Source: Oscillospiraceae bacterium (GTDB lineage: Bacteria > Bacillota > Clostridia > Oscillospirales > CAG-272). Taken from it: a stretch of DNA of 59,517 nt. The notes below the pieces were generated by a model. The model made no database searches. It was not told where the DNA came from and worked only from the letters and a program-made list of their open reading frames with translations. A program made the position numbers and the translations under genes. The DNA lies in the NCBI GenBank assembly GCA_015063545.1, contig SVTX01000008.1, positions 1 through 59,517 of the forward strand, given 5' to 3'. How positions within the stretch are numbered: position 1 is the stretch's first letter; every line of letters begins with the position of its first letter. This document shows positions 7,590 to 16,569 of this stretch, one piece after another.

Positions 7590-8599
7590 TTGCCAATCTC
7601 CAAGATAATTTTCTCAAGCTCATCTATACTGTCACTCTTCATGACCCTGTCACGCAAATTTGCCGCGTCGCGTATTCCCTTTATATACCACGCAACGTGC
7701 TTTTTTGCCTCTGCCGCCGCAACTCTTTCGCCTTTTTCTTCGACCATCATCCGCATCTGTCTGATGATTGCAGACATTCGCGTCTCAAACGTCGGAGGGG
7801 TGTATTCGTATCCGTCAAGAGAGGCGGCTATCTCCTCAAATATCCACGGATTTCCCCTTGCGCCACGGGCTATCATGACTCCGTCACACCCCGTTTGAGA
7901 GAGCATGTTCAGCGCATCTGCGGCGCAATAAATATCTCCGTTTCCGACTACGGGAACACTTACCGCCTGCTTTACGCGTGAAATTATTTCAAGGTCAATT
8001 CCGGGATTGTACATCTGCTCGCGAGTGCGCGCGTGAACACATATCATTGAAGCGCCCGCATCGGCTACCGCCTGCGCCATTTCTACGGCATTTTTATTGT
8101 CATTGGAAAATCCCGCGCGTATCTTGACAGTAACGGGTATTTCCTTCAGAGCGCCCTTAACTGCTCTGACTATCTCGGCGGCAAGCTCGGGATTTTTCAT
8201 AAGCGCGCTTCCCTCGCCGTTGGAAACTATTTTGTGTACGGGGCAGCCCATGTTTATATCTATTGCCGCAGGACGTATTTTTGAGGTACATCCCTTATAG
8301 TCCATTTCCTCAAGTCTCGCGGCCGCCTCTGCCATGAATGAAGGCTCACATCCGAATATCTGCACCGCAGAGGGATGCTCGTCACAGTCAAGCGATGCAA
8401 GCGGCGCCGTTTTAGACTCAAATTTTTCTTTTTTACTTAACTGCTCGTAACACAATGCCTTTGCCGAAAGCATCTCGCTGACTGTAAATTCCGCGCCGCA
8501 TTCGCGGCATATTTTGCGAAACGCTTTATCGGTCACACCCGCCATGGGCGCAAGCATTAAGCCGTGTTTGAGCTCTGTATTTCCAAGTTTTATTTTCAC
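7586..8599 (-). CDS. dusB: tRNA-dihydrouridine synthase, DusB type
   Basis: The 337-residue flavoenzyme uses FMN and NADPH to reduce uridine to dihydrouridine in the tRNA D-loop. The sequence shows the Dus TIM barrel. It has LAPMAGVTDKAFR at the N-terminus, the active-site segment DINMGCPVHKIV with the catalytic cysteine at about residue 112, the FMN-phosphate region VVGNGDIYCAADA, and the GVMIARGARGNPWIF motif typical of DusB. The length is normal for the family. It is the first gene of a two-gene unit with the winged-helix regulator, with which it overlaps by 4 bp. A consensus promoter precedes it. Confidence 0.93.
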   Translation of the reverse strand: MKIKLGNTELKHGLMLAPMAGVTDKAFRKICRECGAEFTVSEMLSAKALCYEQLSKKEKFESKTAPLASLDCDEHPSAVQIFGCEPSFMAEAAARLEEMDYKGCTSKIRPAAIDINMGCPVHKIVSNGEGSALMKNPELAAEIVRAVKGALKEIPVTVKIRAGFSNDNKNAVEMAQAVADAGASMICVHARTREQMYNPGIDLEIISRVKQAVSVPVVGNGDIYCAADALNMLSQTGCDGVMIARGARGNPWIFEEIAASLDGYEYTPPTFETRMSAIIRQMRMMVEEKGERVAAAEAKKHVAWYIKGIRDAANLRDRVMKSDSIDELEKIILEIGK

Positions 8600-8629
8600 A
8601 AAAATTCTCCGTCAGATAACTTTTTTATC

Positions 8630-8658
8630 ATAATACCACAATTTCCACCGATTGTCAA
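8630..8658 (-). promoter_or_regulatory. Sigma-A promoter of dusB
   Basis: On the minus strand, TTGACA (8653-8658) and TATTAT (8630-8635) are separated by 17 bp. Confidence 0.75.
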
Positions 8659-8708
8659 TTGCGCTCGTTTTATCTTACAAAATATTTTAAAGATATCTGT
8701 CAAATCCG

Positions 8709-8737
8709 TTGACTTTTGTGTCAGTCGGTGATATAAT
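8709..8737 (+). promoter_or_regulatory. Sigma-A promoter of the aminotransferase gene
   Basis: TTGACT (8709-8714) and TATAAT (8732-8737) are separated by 17 bp. Confidence 0.75.
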
Positions 8738-8777
8738 TTACTGTGGTAAAAATAATACTTGAATGAGGATGATATAT

Positions 8778-9623
8778 ATGGAAAATCTTGGCTACTACAA
8801 CGGCAAATTCGGACCTCTTGACGAAATGACAGTTCCTTTTAACGACCGCGTTCATTTTTTTGGAGACGGTGTGTACGACGCAACTCCGGCGCACAACTAC
8901 AAAATATATGCGCTTGACGAGCACATCGACAGATTCTTCAATTCTGCGGCTATGCTTGAAATAAAGCTACCCTGTACAAAACAGGAGCTTGCGGATCTTC
9001 TCTGCGACCTTGTAAAAAAGCTTGACTCTCCCGACCAGTTTGTTTATTGGCAGGCTACTCGCGGAACAGCGATAAGAAATCATGTTTATGACGAGAATAT
9101 GGTCGCAAATCTTTGGGTATCTCTCAAGCCTCAGTCCATAAAAGACATGTACACTCCCATATCCGCGATAACTGCTCCCGACACGAGATTTTATCACTGT
9201 AACATAAAAACTTTGAACCTGCTCCCCAGCGTAATGTATTCCCAGCAGGCACAGAGAGCGGGCGTATACGAGACTATTCTCTACCGCGAGGGCGGCAGAG
9301 TGACCGAATGCGCACATTCCAACGTACATATCATAAATTCCAAGGGCGTACTTCAGACAGCCCCCCTTGACAACCTTATCCTGCCCGGAATTGCGCGCCG
9401 TCATATTCTTGACGCGGCTGTAACTCTCGGATACGAGATCGACGAGACTCCCTTCTCACTTGATGAGCTCATGGACGCGCGCGAGGTAATTATAACCTCG
9501 GCAAGCGCATTCTGCATGGTCTGCAACAATATTGACGGCAAGCCTGTCGGTGGCAAAGCACCCGAAATGATTGCAAGACTTCAGGAATATCTCATGAATG
9601 ATTTTGTGGAAAAAACGAAATAA
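8778..9623 (+). CDS. dat: Class IV aminotransferase, probably D-amino-acid transaminase
   Basis: The protein has 281 residues and is PLP-dependent. The start at 8778 is chosen because AGGA lies 8 nt upstream, while the ATG at 8763 has no ribosome site. It has the fold-type IV signatures: GDGVYDATPAHNYKIYALDEHIDRF at the N-terminus, the catalytic lysine in the CNIKTLNLLPSV segment (about residue 143), then GGRVTECAHSNVHII and LPGIARRHIL. The spacing and the RGTAIRNHVY segment match D-alanine/D-glutamate transaminases better than branched-chain enzymes. The likely role is interconversion of D-Ala and D-Glu for peptidoglycan. An aminodeoxychorismate lyase is the main alternative. Confidence 0.8.
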   Translation: MENLGYYNGKFGPLDEMTVPFNDRVHFFGDGVYDATPAHNYKIYALDEHIDRFFNSAAMLEIKLPCTKQELADLLCDLVKKLDSPDQFVYWQATRGTAIRNHVYDENMVANLWVSLKPQSIKDMYTPISAITAPDTRFYHCNIKTLNLLPSVMYSQQAQRAGVYETILYREGGRVTECAHSNVHIINSKGVLQTAPLDNLILPGIARRHILDAAVTLGYEIDETPFSLDELMDAREVIITSASAFCMVCNNIDGKPVGGKAPEMIARLQEYLMNDFVEKTK

Positions 9624-9631
9624 AATATTAG

Positions 9632-9690
9632 AAAAGACGGTGATTAGCATGTTCTCCGGTAAGGATAAACGCCAATCGCCGTCTTTTTTT
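9632..9690 (+). terminator. Intrinsic terminator after the aminotransferase gene
   Basis: A stem (AAGACGGTGATT with the complementary AATCGCCGTCTT) with a long loop is followed by a run of seven T. It starts 8 bp after the stop codon. Confidence 0.75.
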
Positions 9691-9760
9691 AGTTTTTCTG
9701 TAGAGGCGAATTTTATATCCGCAGGATTGCAAAGAAAGCTCTGTGCCCCCGGGACGTCAT

Positions 9761-11659
9761 TTAATTATTTTTCTTCTGCAGTCTTTCCTTGTCATACTGC
9801 AGCATATAAAGTCCGTAGTATCTTCCCTTCCTTTCAAGAAGTTCAAAATGATTGCCCTCCTCGACTATCTCTCCGTGTGAAAGTACTATTATCTTGTCTG
9901 CGTGCTGAATAGTGGAAAGTCGGTGTGCGACTATAAGCATCGTTCCGATATTCATCATTTTTTCAAGTGAGTCCTGAATGAGGATCTCGGTCTCGGTGTC
10001 GATGTTTGCCGTTGCTTCGTCAAGTATCATAACTGCGGGCTTATGGATTATTGTTCTGGCAAATGAAAGCAGCTGGCGCTGTCCCGCCGAGAAGTTATTT
10101 CCTCGCTCACGAACCTCCTCATCAAGTCCCGCCTGTAGCTTTCCTATGAACTTATCGGCATTGACATATCTGCACGCCTCCATGATCTCCTCATCAGTCA
10201 CGCCCTCCCGTCGTAACAATATATTGCTGCGTATGCTTCCCGAAAACAGGAAAACGTCTTGAAGCATCTGTCCGAAATGTCTGCGCAACGAGGAAATTTT
10301 GATTTTCTTGATATTGATACCGTCAATGAGTATCTCTCCCTTTTGAATGTCGTAATTTCGACAGATAAGTGAGAGTATCGTAGTCTTTCCAGAACCCGTT
10401 GAACCAACAAACGCTACCGTTTCTTTTGCACTTACCTTGAATGATACTCCCTTGAGGACCCATTCGCCGGGCACGTAAGAAAACCACACGTCACGAAATT
10501 CTATATTGCCTTCAATGGTCTCAAGCTCGATAGCATCATCTTCGTCCACCACCTCGGGCTTAATATCAAATACTGCAAATATCTTCTCTCCCGAAGCAAA
10601 TGCCGCTTGAAGCCAGTTGAACTGCTCTGCAAGGCTTTGTATGGGGTTGAAAAATTTTGACGTATATAAGTAAAACGTAACAAGCGTTGAAACGCTTACG
10701 GTCTGACCTAAGAACACTATGCCGTTTATGGAGCTTCGCGCAGACAAATAAAACAGACAAAGCACCGATGAGATGTAGAGCATATATACCATCGGTCGGA
10801 AAATGCCGAACACAAATATCTGTTGTTGCTTTGCGCGACGGAGATTTTGGTTCTTCTTACTGAACTCATCAACCTTTCTCTTCTCTCTGTTGAATATCTG
10901 AATAATTCGCATGCCCGAAAGATTTTCGGAAAGGAAAGTATTTATATCAGTCGTGCCATCCTTGACACGTCTATATGCCTTTCGTGAGAATTTACGGAAT
11001 ATAACCGTAAAGAGCACAATAAACGGCACAAAGCAAAGCACCATCAACGTGAGCATATAGTTGAGCGCAAGCATTGCCACGAGCACACCGACTATAACAA
11101 AGCTGTTCTTTACAAGATTGACTATAATATTCGTAAACATCATCGATACAGAGTTTGTATCGTTAGTAACACGCGTAACAAGCTTGCCCACAGGTATGTT
11201 ATTGAGCTGCGAGTGCGACAGGCCCTCAATGTGGATAAACAAATCCTCTCGGATCTTTGAGATTATTCTCTGTCCCGTTTTTTGCAGGACTATCGCCTGA
11301 ATGTAAGTGCTCACGAGCGATACAAGAAGTATGCTTGCGTAAAGTCCAACGTAAATAAAGAGTGTTTTTGTGTTCAGAGTTCCCTCTTGGAGACTTTCCG
11401 TAATATGTCCGACCACAAGGGGGGAGATTATGTCGTATGATATAGAAAAAATCATCACGACAAGTACAAGAACAAAGCTTTTTATATGTGGTCTTGCATA
11501 CCGCAAAAGCCTTTTGGCTATCTCCGAGTCCTTCATGTTTCGGTCAAAACCGATAGCTTCCTTTTTGTCCTTTATCATAGCGTAGGCAAAAATAAATATC
11601 GCCGATATAACGCCGATTATTGCGCCCATGATCAGCAAGGGATAGAATTCATACATCAC
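9761..11659 (-). CDS. ABC exporter half-transporter with consensus ATPase site
   Basis: The 632-residue protein is a type IV ABC exporter. About six membrane segments lie in residues 10-330, including a region before the usual core, and the nucleotide-binding domain covers about 380-620. The Walker A motif is GSTGSGKTT, the signature is FSAGQRQ, and Walker B is VMILDEATANID with the catalytic glutamate. The switch histidine is in IVAHRLS. It overlaps the neighbouring half-transporter gene by 4 bp and the two should form a heterodimer of the BmrCD/LmrCD or TM287/288 kind, which exports drugs or lipids. The substrate is not known. Confidence 0.88.
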   Translation of the reverse strand: MMYEFYPLLIMGAIIGVISAIFIFAYAMIKDKKEAIGFDRNMKDSEIAKRLLRYARPHIKSFVLVLVVMIFSISYDIISPLVVGHITESLQEGTLNTKTLFIYVGLYASILLVSLVSTYIQAIVLQKTGQRIISKIREDLFIHIEGLSHSQLNNIPVGKLVTRVTNDTNSVSMMFTNIIVNLVKNSFVIVGVLVAMLALNYMLTLMVLCFVPFIVLFTVIFRKFSRKAYRRVKDGTTDINTFLSENLSGMRIIQIFNREKRKVDEFSKKNQNLRRAKQQQIFVFGIFRPMVYMLYISSVLCLFYLSARSSINGIVFLGQTVSVSTLVTFYLYTSKFFNPIQSLAEQFNWLQAAFASGEKIFAVFDIKPEVVDEDDAIELETIEGNIEFRDVWFSYVPGEWVLKGVSFKVSAKETVAFVGSTGSGKTTILSLICRNYDIQKGEILIDGINIKKIKISSLRRHFGQMLQDVFLFSGSIRSNILLRREGVTDEEIMEACRYVNADKFIGKLQAGLDEEVRERGNNFSAGQRQLLSFARTIIHKPAVMILDEATANIDTETEILIQDSLEKMMNIGTMLIVAHRLSTIQHADKIIVLSHGEIVEEGNHFELLERKGRYYGLYMLQYDKERLQKKNN

Positions 11660-13434
11660 TCATTCCCTCCCTTCTCGTCATCCAACCGCTGAAGCTCTAC
11701 CATAGTTCTGTACTCCGGACAGCTCTCGACAAGCTCCTTGTGCGCGCCGACCGCAACCACCCTTCCGTCATCAATAAAAATAATCTTATCCATAGACTGA
11801 ACAGTCGTGATCCTGTGCGCGATGAGTATGGTCGTCTTGTTTTTTCGCGTTTCTCTTAAATTTTCAAGTATCGTCTTTTCGGTCTTGGTATCGACTGCGG
11901 ATACACTATCGTCCAAAATAAGAATAGGCGCATTTTTCATAAGCGCGCGGGCAATAGATATCCTCTGCTTTTGACCGCCCGACACGGTAACTCCTCGCTC
12001 ACCGAGCACCGTCTTATATCCATCACCGAAAAGCATTACATTGTCATGAATATCCGAAAGCTTTGATGCTTCTACCACTCTTTCTTCGTCAGAGATATCC
12101 GAGGCAAATGCAATATTATTTTCGATAGTGTCACTGAAAAGGAAGTTGTCCTGCGGAACGTATGCCGCATTTTCGCGTATTTGCTTTATCGGTATCCTGT
12201 TGACATCACACCCGTCAACAAAAAGCTTGCCCTTATCAACATTGTATGTGCGGAGTATCAAATCAACGACCGTTGTCTTACCGGAGCCTGTTTTGCCAAC
12301 AAGACCTACATTCTCTCCTGCGTTTATTTTAAACGACACGTTTTTGAGCACGTCAAATTCTCCGTCCGGGTAGCGGAATGTGAGATCTTTAAACTCAATA
12401 TCACCGCGTATATTTGGGAGCTCCATGACGTCGTCCGAATCCTTTACATCGGTCTTGGCATCAAGCAACTCGCTTATTCTTCCAAGAGATGCCTTGCCCT
12501 TCGCGCTCATCTCAATAAGCTCGCTTACCGCCATGATAGGCCACACGATAGCCGTGAAATATCCGATAAACTCAACAAGCTGTCCCGCATCAAAGTCACC
12601 CTTTATCACAAGATATCCGCCATATCCGATGATTACACAGACAACCGACTCAACAAACAACGTCACAAAAATTTTGAGAAGCGTGGATATTTTCGTATAG
12701 GTTACATTTGCGTCCTCGTTCTGCTTGTTGAGCTTTTTGAATGCCATAGCCTCAAACGTTTCCTTGACGAATGCCTTTACCACCGCAATTCCCGAAAATG
12801 ACTCCTGAGAAAAGTCCGAAAGATCGGAATAAGCCTCTTGCCTTATCTCCCACTTTTTCGTCATGTATCTGCCAACAAGTGCCGATACTGCAAGTAATAG
12901 CGCCATAGGGATCATTGACAGCACAGTCAGCAACCAATCCATACGCCACATCTTGTATATAGCGATGCTGCCAAGCAAAAGAGCGTCAAAAAACATCATT
13001 ATTCCCCATCCAAAACACTCCTGAACCGTATCAAGATCGTTTGTAAAGAGCGACATAAGATTTCCGACTTTATTTACCTGATAATACTGATGTGACAAGT
13101 CCTTGCATCTGTCAAACATACGGTCACGCAGATCTGCCTCAACGCGAAGCCCCGCGCCGAAAAAGCAAACTCGCCATAAAAATCTTCCCGCAACCATTGC
13201 AAGTATTATAAATATCATTGGCTTGCAAATTGACGTAAGCACAAAGTCCATGTCAAACCTATGCCATACGCCGTTAAGCTCAACGTATCCGTCCTTTAGT
13301 CCGTTTACAACCGTGCGGTAAAGCTCAGGGATGACAAGCTGAAAATAGTCCACCGTAATAAGCGCAACCAGACCAAGCGCAAGCATCCACAAATACCGCA
13401 GATAATAACGATTTATATGTTTTCCAAAAATCAA
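11656..13434 (-). CDS. ABC exporter half-transporter with degenerate ATPase site
   Basis: The 592-residue partner of the next gene has about six membrane segments in residues 15-310 and a nucleotide-binding domain at about 345-580. Walker A is GKTGSGKTT and the signature is VSGGQKQR. Walker B reads ILILDDSVSAVD, so the catalytic glutamate is replaced by aspartate. That change marks the degenerate half of heterodimeric exporters. Its start lies one base beyond the stop of the TcdA-like gene. The three genes therefore form one operon read leftward from near 14.2 kb. Confidence 0.88.
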   Translation of the reverse strand: MIFGKHINRYYLRYLWMLALGLVALITVDYFQLVIPELYRTVVNGLKDGYVELNGVWHRFDMDFVLTSICKPMIFIILAMVAGRFLWRVCFFGAGLRVEADLRDRMFDRCKDLSHQYYQVNKVGNLMSLFTNDLDTVQECFGWGIMMFFDALLLGSIAIYKMWRMDWLLTVLSMIPMALLLAVSALVGRYMTKKWEIRQEAYSDLSDFSQESFSGIAVVKAFVKETFEAMAFKKLNKQNEDANVTYTKISTLLKIFVTLFVESVVCVIIGYGGYLVIKGDFDAGQLVEFIGYFTAIVWPIMAVSELIEMSAKGKASLGRISELLDAKTDVKDSDDVMELPNIRGDIEFKDLTFRYPDGEFDVLKNVSFKINAGENVGLVGKTGSGKTTVVDLILRTYNVDKGKLFVDGCDVNRIPIKQIRENAAYVPQDNFLFSDTIENNIAFASDISDEERVVEASKLSDIHDNVMLFGDGYKTVLGERGVTVSGGQKQRISIARALMKNAPILILDDSVSAVDTKTEKTILENLRETRKNKTTILIAHRITTVQSMDKIIFIDDGRVVAVGAHKELVESCPEYRTMVELQRLDDEKGGNE

Positions 13435-13435
13435 C

Positions 13436-14140
13436 TTATTTCACCATTTCCTTAATTATCTCCCCCGCCATGATAAGTCCCATGACTGACGGAACAAACG
13501 ACACGCTACCGGGGATTGGCTTGCCGCTTTCACTATCGGTAAGGTCGCTCTTTTTTGGCTCTTCCTTGGAGTACACCACCTTGAGCTTTTTTATTCCTCT
13601 TGCCTTCAGCTCGCGACGCATGATGCGCGCCAGAGGGCAGACCTCTGTTTTATAAATATCAGACACCTCAAATGCAGTAGGATCAAGCTTATTCCCCGCG
13701 CCCATCGCTGAAATTACGGGTATGCCGAGCTTATACGCGCGGCACACAATTTCAAGCTTTGCCGAGACGGTGTCAACAGCGTCCGCAATATAATCGTACT
13801 GCGACAAGTCATACTCATCAGCATTTTCGGGAAGATAGAACACGTTATAGGCATTGACCTTACAATCGGGATTGATATCGAGTATTCGCTCACGCATTAC
13901 CTCTACCTTCGGTCTGCCTACGGTCTTGTGTGTTGCGATTATCTGTCTGTTTATGTTTGAGACAGAAACAGTGTCTCTGTCAAAAATATCTATCCGCCCA
14001 ACTCCCGCGCGCGCAAGAGCCTCGCATATATATCCGCCCACACCGCCGACACCGAAGACTGCGACAGAGCTATTATTGAGTTTTTTTTCGCCTTCTTCCG
14101 TCAGCAGAAGTGCAGTTCTTGAATTTTGCTCGGAAACCAT
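13436..14140 (-). CDS. tcdA: TcdA-like tRNA threonylcarbamoyladenosine dehydratase (ThiF/E1 family)
   Basis: The 234-residue protein has the ThiF/MoeB adenylation fold. The ATP-binding glycine loop VFGVGGVGGYICEAL is at about residues 29-43, then DRDTVSVSNINRQ, the AIDTVSAKLE-like segment (ADAVDTVSAKLE) and a C-terminal CPLARIMRRELKARG motif typical of TcdA/CsdL. TcdA cyclises t6A at position 37 of ANN-decoding tRNAs using ATP. No ThiS or MoaD partner lies nearby, which supports the tRNA role over sulfur transfer. It is the first gene of the operon with the ABC exporter. Confidence 0.82.
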   Translation of the reverse strand: MVSEQNSRTALLLTEEGEKKLNNSSVAVFGVGGVGGYICEALARAGVGRIDIFDRDTVSVSNINRQIIATHKTVGRPKVEVMRERILDINPDCKVNAYNVFYLPENADEYDLSQYDYIADAVDTVSAKLEIVCRAYKLGIPVISAMGAGNKLDPTAFEVSDIYKTEVCPLARIMRRELKARGIKKLKVVYSKEEPKKSDLTDSESGKPIPGSVSFVPSVMGLIMAGEIIKEMVK

Positions 14141-14170
14141 ACTGTCCTCCGTTTTGTCATATTATAATTA

Positions 14171-14199
14171 ATTTTATCATATTTTGAATATAAGTGCAA
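14171..14199 (-). promoter_or_regulatory. Probable promoter of the tcdA-ABC exporter operon
   Basis: On the minus strand, TTGCAC (14194-14199) and TAAAAT (14171-14176) are separated by 17 bp. The match is moderate, and other AT-rich hexamers overlap it. Confidence 0.4.
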
Positions 14200-14206
14200 G
14201 TTATAC

Positions 14207-14235
14207 TTTACAAATTCATAAAAAAGTTTTATAAT
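14207..14235 (+). promoter_or_regulatory. Sigma-A promoter of the NUDIX-esterase operon
   Basis: TTTACA (14207-14212) and TATAAT (14230-14235) are separated by 17 bp, 44 bp before the NUDIX start. Confidence 0.7.
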
Positions 14236-14279
14236 AATATCCGGAAATAATATTTAAAAAATCCAAACTTGGAGAAGAT

Positions 14280-14846
14280 ATGAACAACAAACTCAAAAGA
14301 TTGCAAGAAAACAAGATAGAAAGCAAGCTTATTTTTGACGGCAGGATACTGCATCTGTACGTAGATAAAGTCTCTCTGCCAGATGGCGGTGTGGGTGAGC
14401 GCGAATACTGCAAGCATAACGGCGGCGTTTGCGTGCTTCCCTTGACATCTGAGGGCGAGGTCATCCTCGTTGAGCAGTACCGCTACGCTCACAGTAAAAT
14501 AACTCTTGAAGTGCCTGCCGGCAAGCTCGAAGCAAAGGACACAGATATTCAAAGCGCCGCTTTGCGTGAGCTCAGAGAAGAAACCGGCGCCGTATGCAAA
14601 AAGCTCACATACCTTGGACAGATGTTTCCCTCTCCCGCGCTTATGGACGAAGTCATACACATGTATCTTGCAGAGGAGCTTGAATTCGGCAATCAGGAGC
14701 TTGACACCGACGAATTTCTGGATTGCGTGAAAATGCCGCTGGAACAGCTTGTCGCAGAAGTCTGCGCGGGAAATGTTCCCGATGCAAAAACACAGATATG
14801 CGCTCTCAGAGCGTGGAAAATACTCGAGGACATAAAAAAGATATGA
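14280..14846 (+). CDS. NUDIX hydrolase, ADP-ribose pyrophosphatase type
   Basis: The 188-residue protein has the NUDIX box at about residues 80-103 (G-K-L-E-A-K-D then REL-REETGA). The metal-binding REXXEE core is intact, while the first glutamate of the box reads as an acidic Lys-Asp-Thr-Asp stretch. The surrounding layout (VLPLTSEGEVILVEQYRY, EVPAGKLE, and a downstream MFPSPALMDEVIHMYLAE) is that of ADP-ribose pyrophosphatases. These split ADP-ribose into AMP and ribose-5-phosphate. It overlaps the esterase gene by the four bases ATGA, so the two are translationally coupled. Confidence 0.87.
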   Translation: MNNKLKRLQENKIESKLIFDGRILHLYVDKVSLPDGGVGEREYCKHNGGVCVLPLTSEGEVILVEQYRYAHSKITLEVPAGKLEAKDTDIQSAALRELREETGAVCKKLTYLGQMFPSPALMDEVIHMYLAEELEFGNQELDTDEFLDCVKMPLEQLVAEVCAGNVPDAKTQICALRAWKILEDIKKI

Positions 14847-15940
14847 AAAAACGCAACTTATTTGTTTTTGCGGGACAGTCCAATATGATGGGCGCTGCGG
14901 TATATCCCGCAACGGATATATTTGAACACAGGGATTCATTTGAATATAAATATGCTCCCAAAATGTACGGGGAGAGTGAAGGATTTTTCTCATCTCACAG
15001 TCATCCTTGCGGAGAATTTATTTATGCGGATGAGCAAATAGAAATCGCCAAGACAGACCGTGATGAAAACGGCAAAAGCAGACTGAATAAATACTCTCAA
15101 AATTGCTATTTTTGCCCCGCTATGGCGAACATTTTGAGTGATGAGAACAAGACAACTCAGCCGTTTGACAACTTCTCACAATCAAGCTTTCAGGTCGGCG
15201 CGACACTTGCTCCCCTGCTGATTCGCGAGTGGGAAAAGCTCGGACAGTCCTGCGCTTACACACATATCACCAAGGGTGGAGTGAGCATTTCGCATTTTTT
15301 CTCGGATGCTATGGTTAAAGACTACGAACAAAGAATAATCAAGTATAATTCCCTCCACAACTCCAACATCTCCCCCAACACCCGACACACGCCCATGTGT
15401 GACGGCGCGGCGCGCGCGTTTGATAAAAAGGTAATGAGCTTTTTCGAAGAAGCAAAAATTCGCTTTTCGGGTGAGGATACTTCAATCAAGGCGCTTATCT
15501 GGTGTCAAGGTGAGAACGATGCCATTTACAACGACAACAAAGAAAATTACAGACTTAAGCTGGAGGTCTTTTGGGAACACCTCAAGGGGCTTGGCTTTAC
15601 GCACATGTTCTTTATACGCATAGGCTTCTGGGAAGGACTTGACACACGGCAGATCATGCAAGCGCAAGAGGAATTTTGCCGTGAGCAATTGGATTGCCAT
15701 ATGCTGACGCGCGTAATGTCGTTTATGCCGTTTGAAGGAATGGACGAGGGAAAATATTACCTCTCCGCACCCGCAGACGAATACAGATATTGCCGCGACA
15801 GCTACTACGGCTTTGACAATCTGCATATAAACCAAAAGGGATTTCAAGTGGTCGCAAACCACGCAATAAAAAACCTCAAGGCAGTTCTGCTTGATAAGGC
15901 AGAGCCTACGCTTGAGGATGAGCTGGTAAGGTTTGAATAA
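14843..15940 (+). CDS. SASA-type carbohydrate esterase-like protein
   Basis: The 365-residue protein starts at the ATG that overlaps the NUDIX stop. The N-terminus FVFAGQSNMMG carries the catalytic-serine block of the SASA (sialate O-acetylesterase-like, DUF303/CE6) SGNH hydrolases. Later blocks are ITKGGVSISHF, WCQGENDAIY (block III-type Gly-Glu-Asn) and the C-terminal FDNLHINQKGFQVVANHA, with the Asp-x-x-His pair. No signal peptide is visible, so it acts in the cytoplasm. The family removes acetyl groups from sugars. The substrate here is unknown. Coupling with a NUDIX hydrolase is suggestive but not explained. Confidence 0.8.
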   Translation: MKKRNLFVFAGQSNMMGAAVYPATDIFEHRDSFEYKYAPKMYGESEGFFSSHSHPCGEFIYADEQIEIAKTDRDENGKSRLNKYSQNCYFCPAMANILSDENKTTQPFDNFSQSSFQVGATLAPLLIREWEKLGQSCAYTHITKGGVSISHFFSDAMVKDYEQRIIKYNSLHNSNISPNTRHTPMCDGAARAFDKKVMSFFEEAKIRFSGEDTSIKALIWCQGENDAIYNDNKENYRLKLEVFWEHLKGLGFTHMFFIRIGFWEGLDTRQIMQAQEEFCREQLDCHMLTRVMSFMPFEGMDEGKYYLSAPADEYRYCRDSYYGFDNLHINQKGFQVVANHAIKNLKAVLLDKAEPTLEDELVRFE

Positions 15941-15943
15941 TAA

Positions 15944-15975
15944 AGAACCGCCCGTGATGGGCGGTTCTTATTTTA
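15944..15975. terminator. Bidirectional terminator
   Basis: A stem AGAACCGCCC / GGGCGGTTCT (15944-15968) with a short GTGAT loop is flanked by T-rich sequence on both strands, between convergent genes. Confidence 0.8.
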
Positions 15976-16557
15976 CTTATTAACATTCAAAAACTTAAAT
16001 CTCTGTCTTAATCTAAACAGATACAACGAAATCAGGCGCGTCAAGGCGATATCGTATATGATAAACACCACGTTGACAAATGCGTAAAGCGCTATGGCTA
16101 TCGCCATGCCTGCTCCGGGTACGCCGAGAAGCGTATTGAAAAAGTCAAATATATCCGTTGGATTTCCTGCGGTAAGGAAAAAGTAGCCTACGATACAGCA
16201 AGCAATAAACGCTATATTAAAGCTTATCATTTTCAGCGCCCACGCAAGTGCTCTCGGAAGCTTTTCTACCTTTTCCTTAATTATAGGATAGTAGCCGAGA
16301 AAAGCTACGTAAACCCACGGCGCGAAGCTCATCGGTCGCAAAAGCACCGAAATAAAGCTAACAACGGCATAAATTATCCACGCGTACTTGGCGCCGAGCT
16401 CTATTACGGCGATCACACACACAAACGATGCTATTGCCGCCATTGAAAGGTCTATTATCTGAAAAAGCGAGCCGAGAAGCAATATCACCGCGCCTATTGC
16501 CGCGAGCATTGCGCTCAGGGTAAGCTTTTTTGTTTTTTTAGAAATACCTCTGCTCAT
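15973..16557 (-). CDS. Conserved membrane protein, ECF S-component-like
   Basis: The 194-residue protein is very hydrophobic with about five or six membrane segments, a basic N-terminus (SRGISKKTKKLTLSAMLAAIG) and a basic C-terminus. The start KKLTLSAMLAA resembles substrate-binding (S) components of ECF vitamin transporters, and a clostridial family of unknown function looks the same. No ECF ATPase or transmembrane subunit is adjacent. It lies 12 bp after the DnaJ-domain gene and is the last gene of a three-gene leftward unit. The function is unassigned. Confidence 0.6.
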   Translation of the reverse strand: MSRGISKKTKKLTLSAMLAAIGAVILLLGSLFQIIDLSMAAIASFVCVIAVIELGAKYAWIIYAVVSFISVLLRPMSFAPWVYVAFLGYYPIIKEKVEKLPRALAWALKMISFNIAFIACCIVGYFFLTAGNPTDIFDFFNTLLGVPGAGMAIAIALYAFVNVVFIIYDIALTRLISLYLFRLRQRFKFLNVNK

Positions 16558-16569
16558 AATACACTATCA

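Noticed and set aside
12181-12801. Long plus-strand ORF (206 codons) antisense to the ABC exporter
   Set aside because: It has no recognisable domain and lies entirely inside a conserved gene on the other strand.
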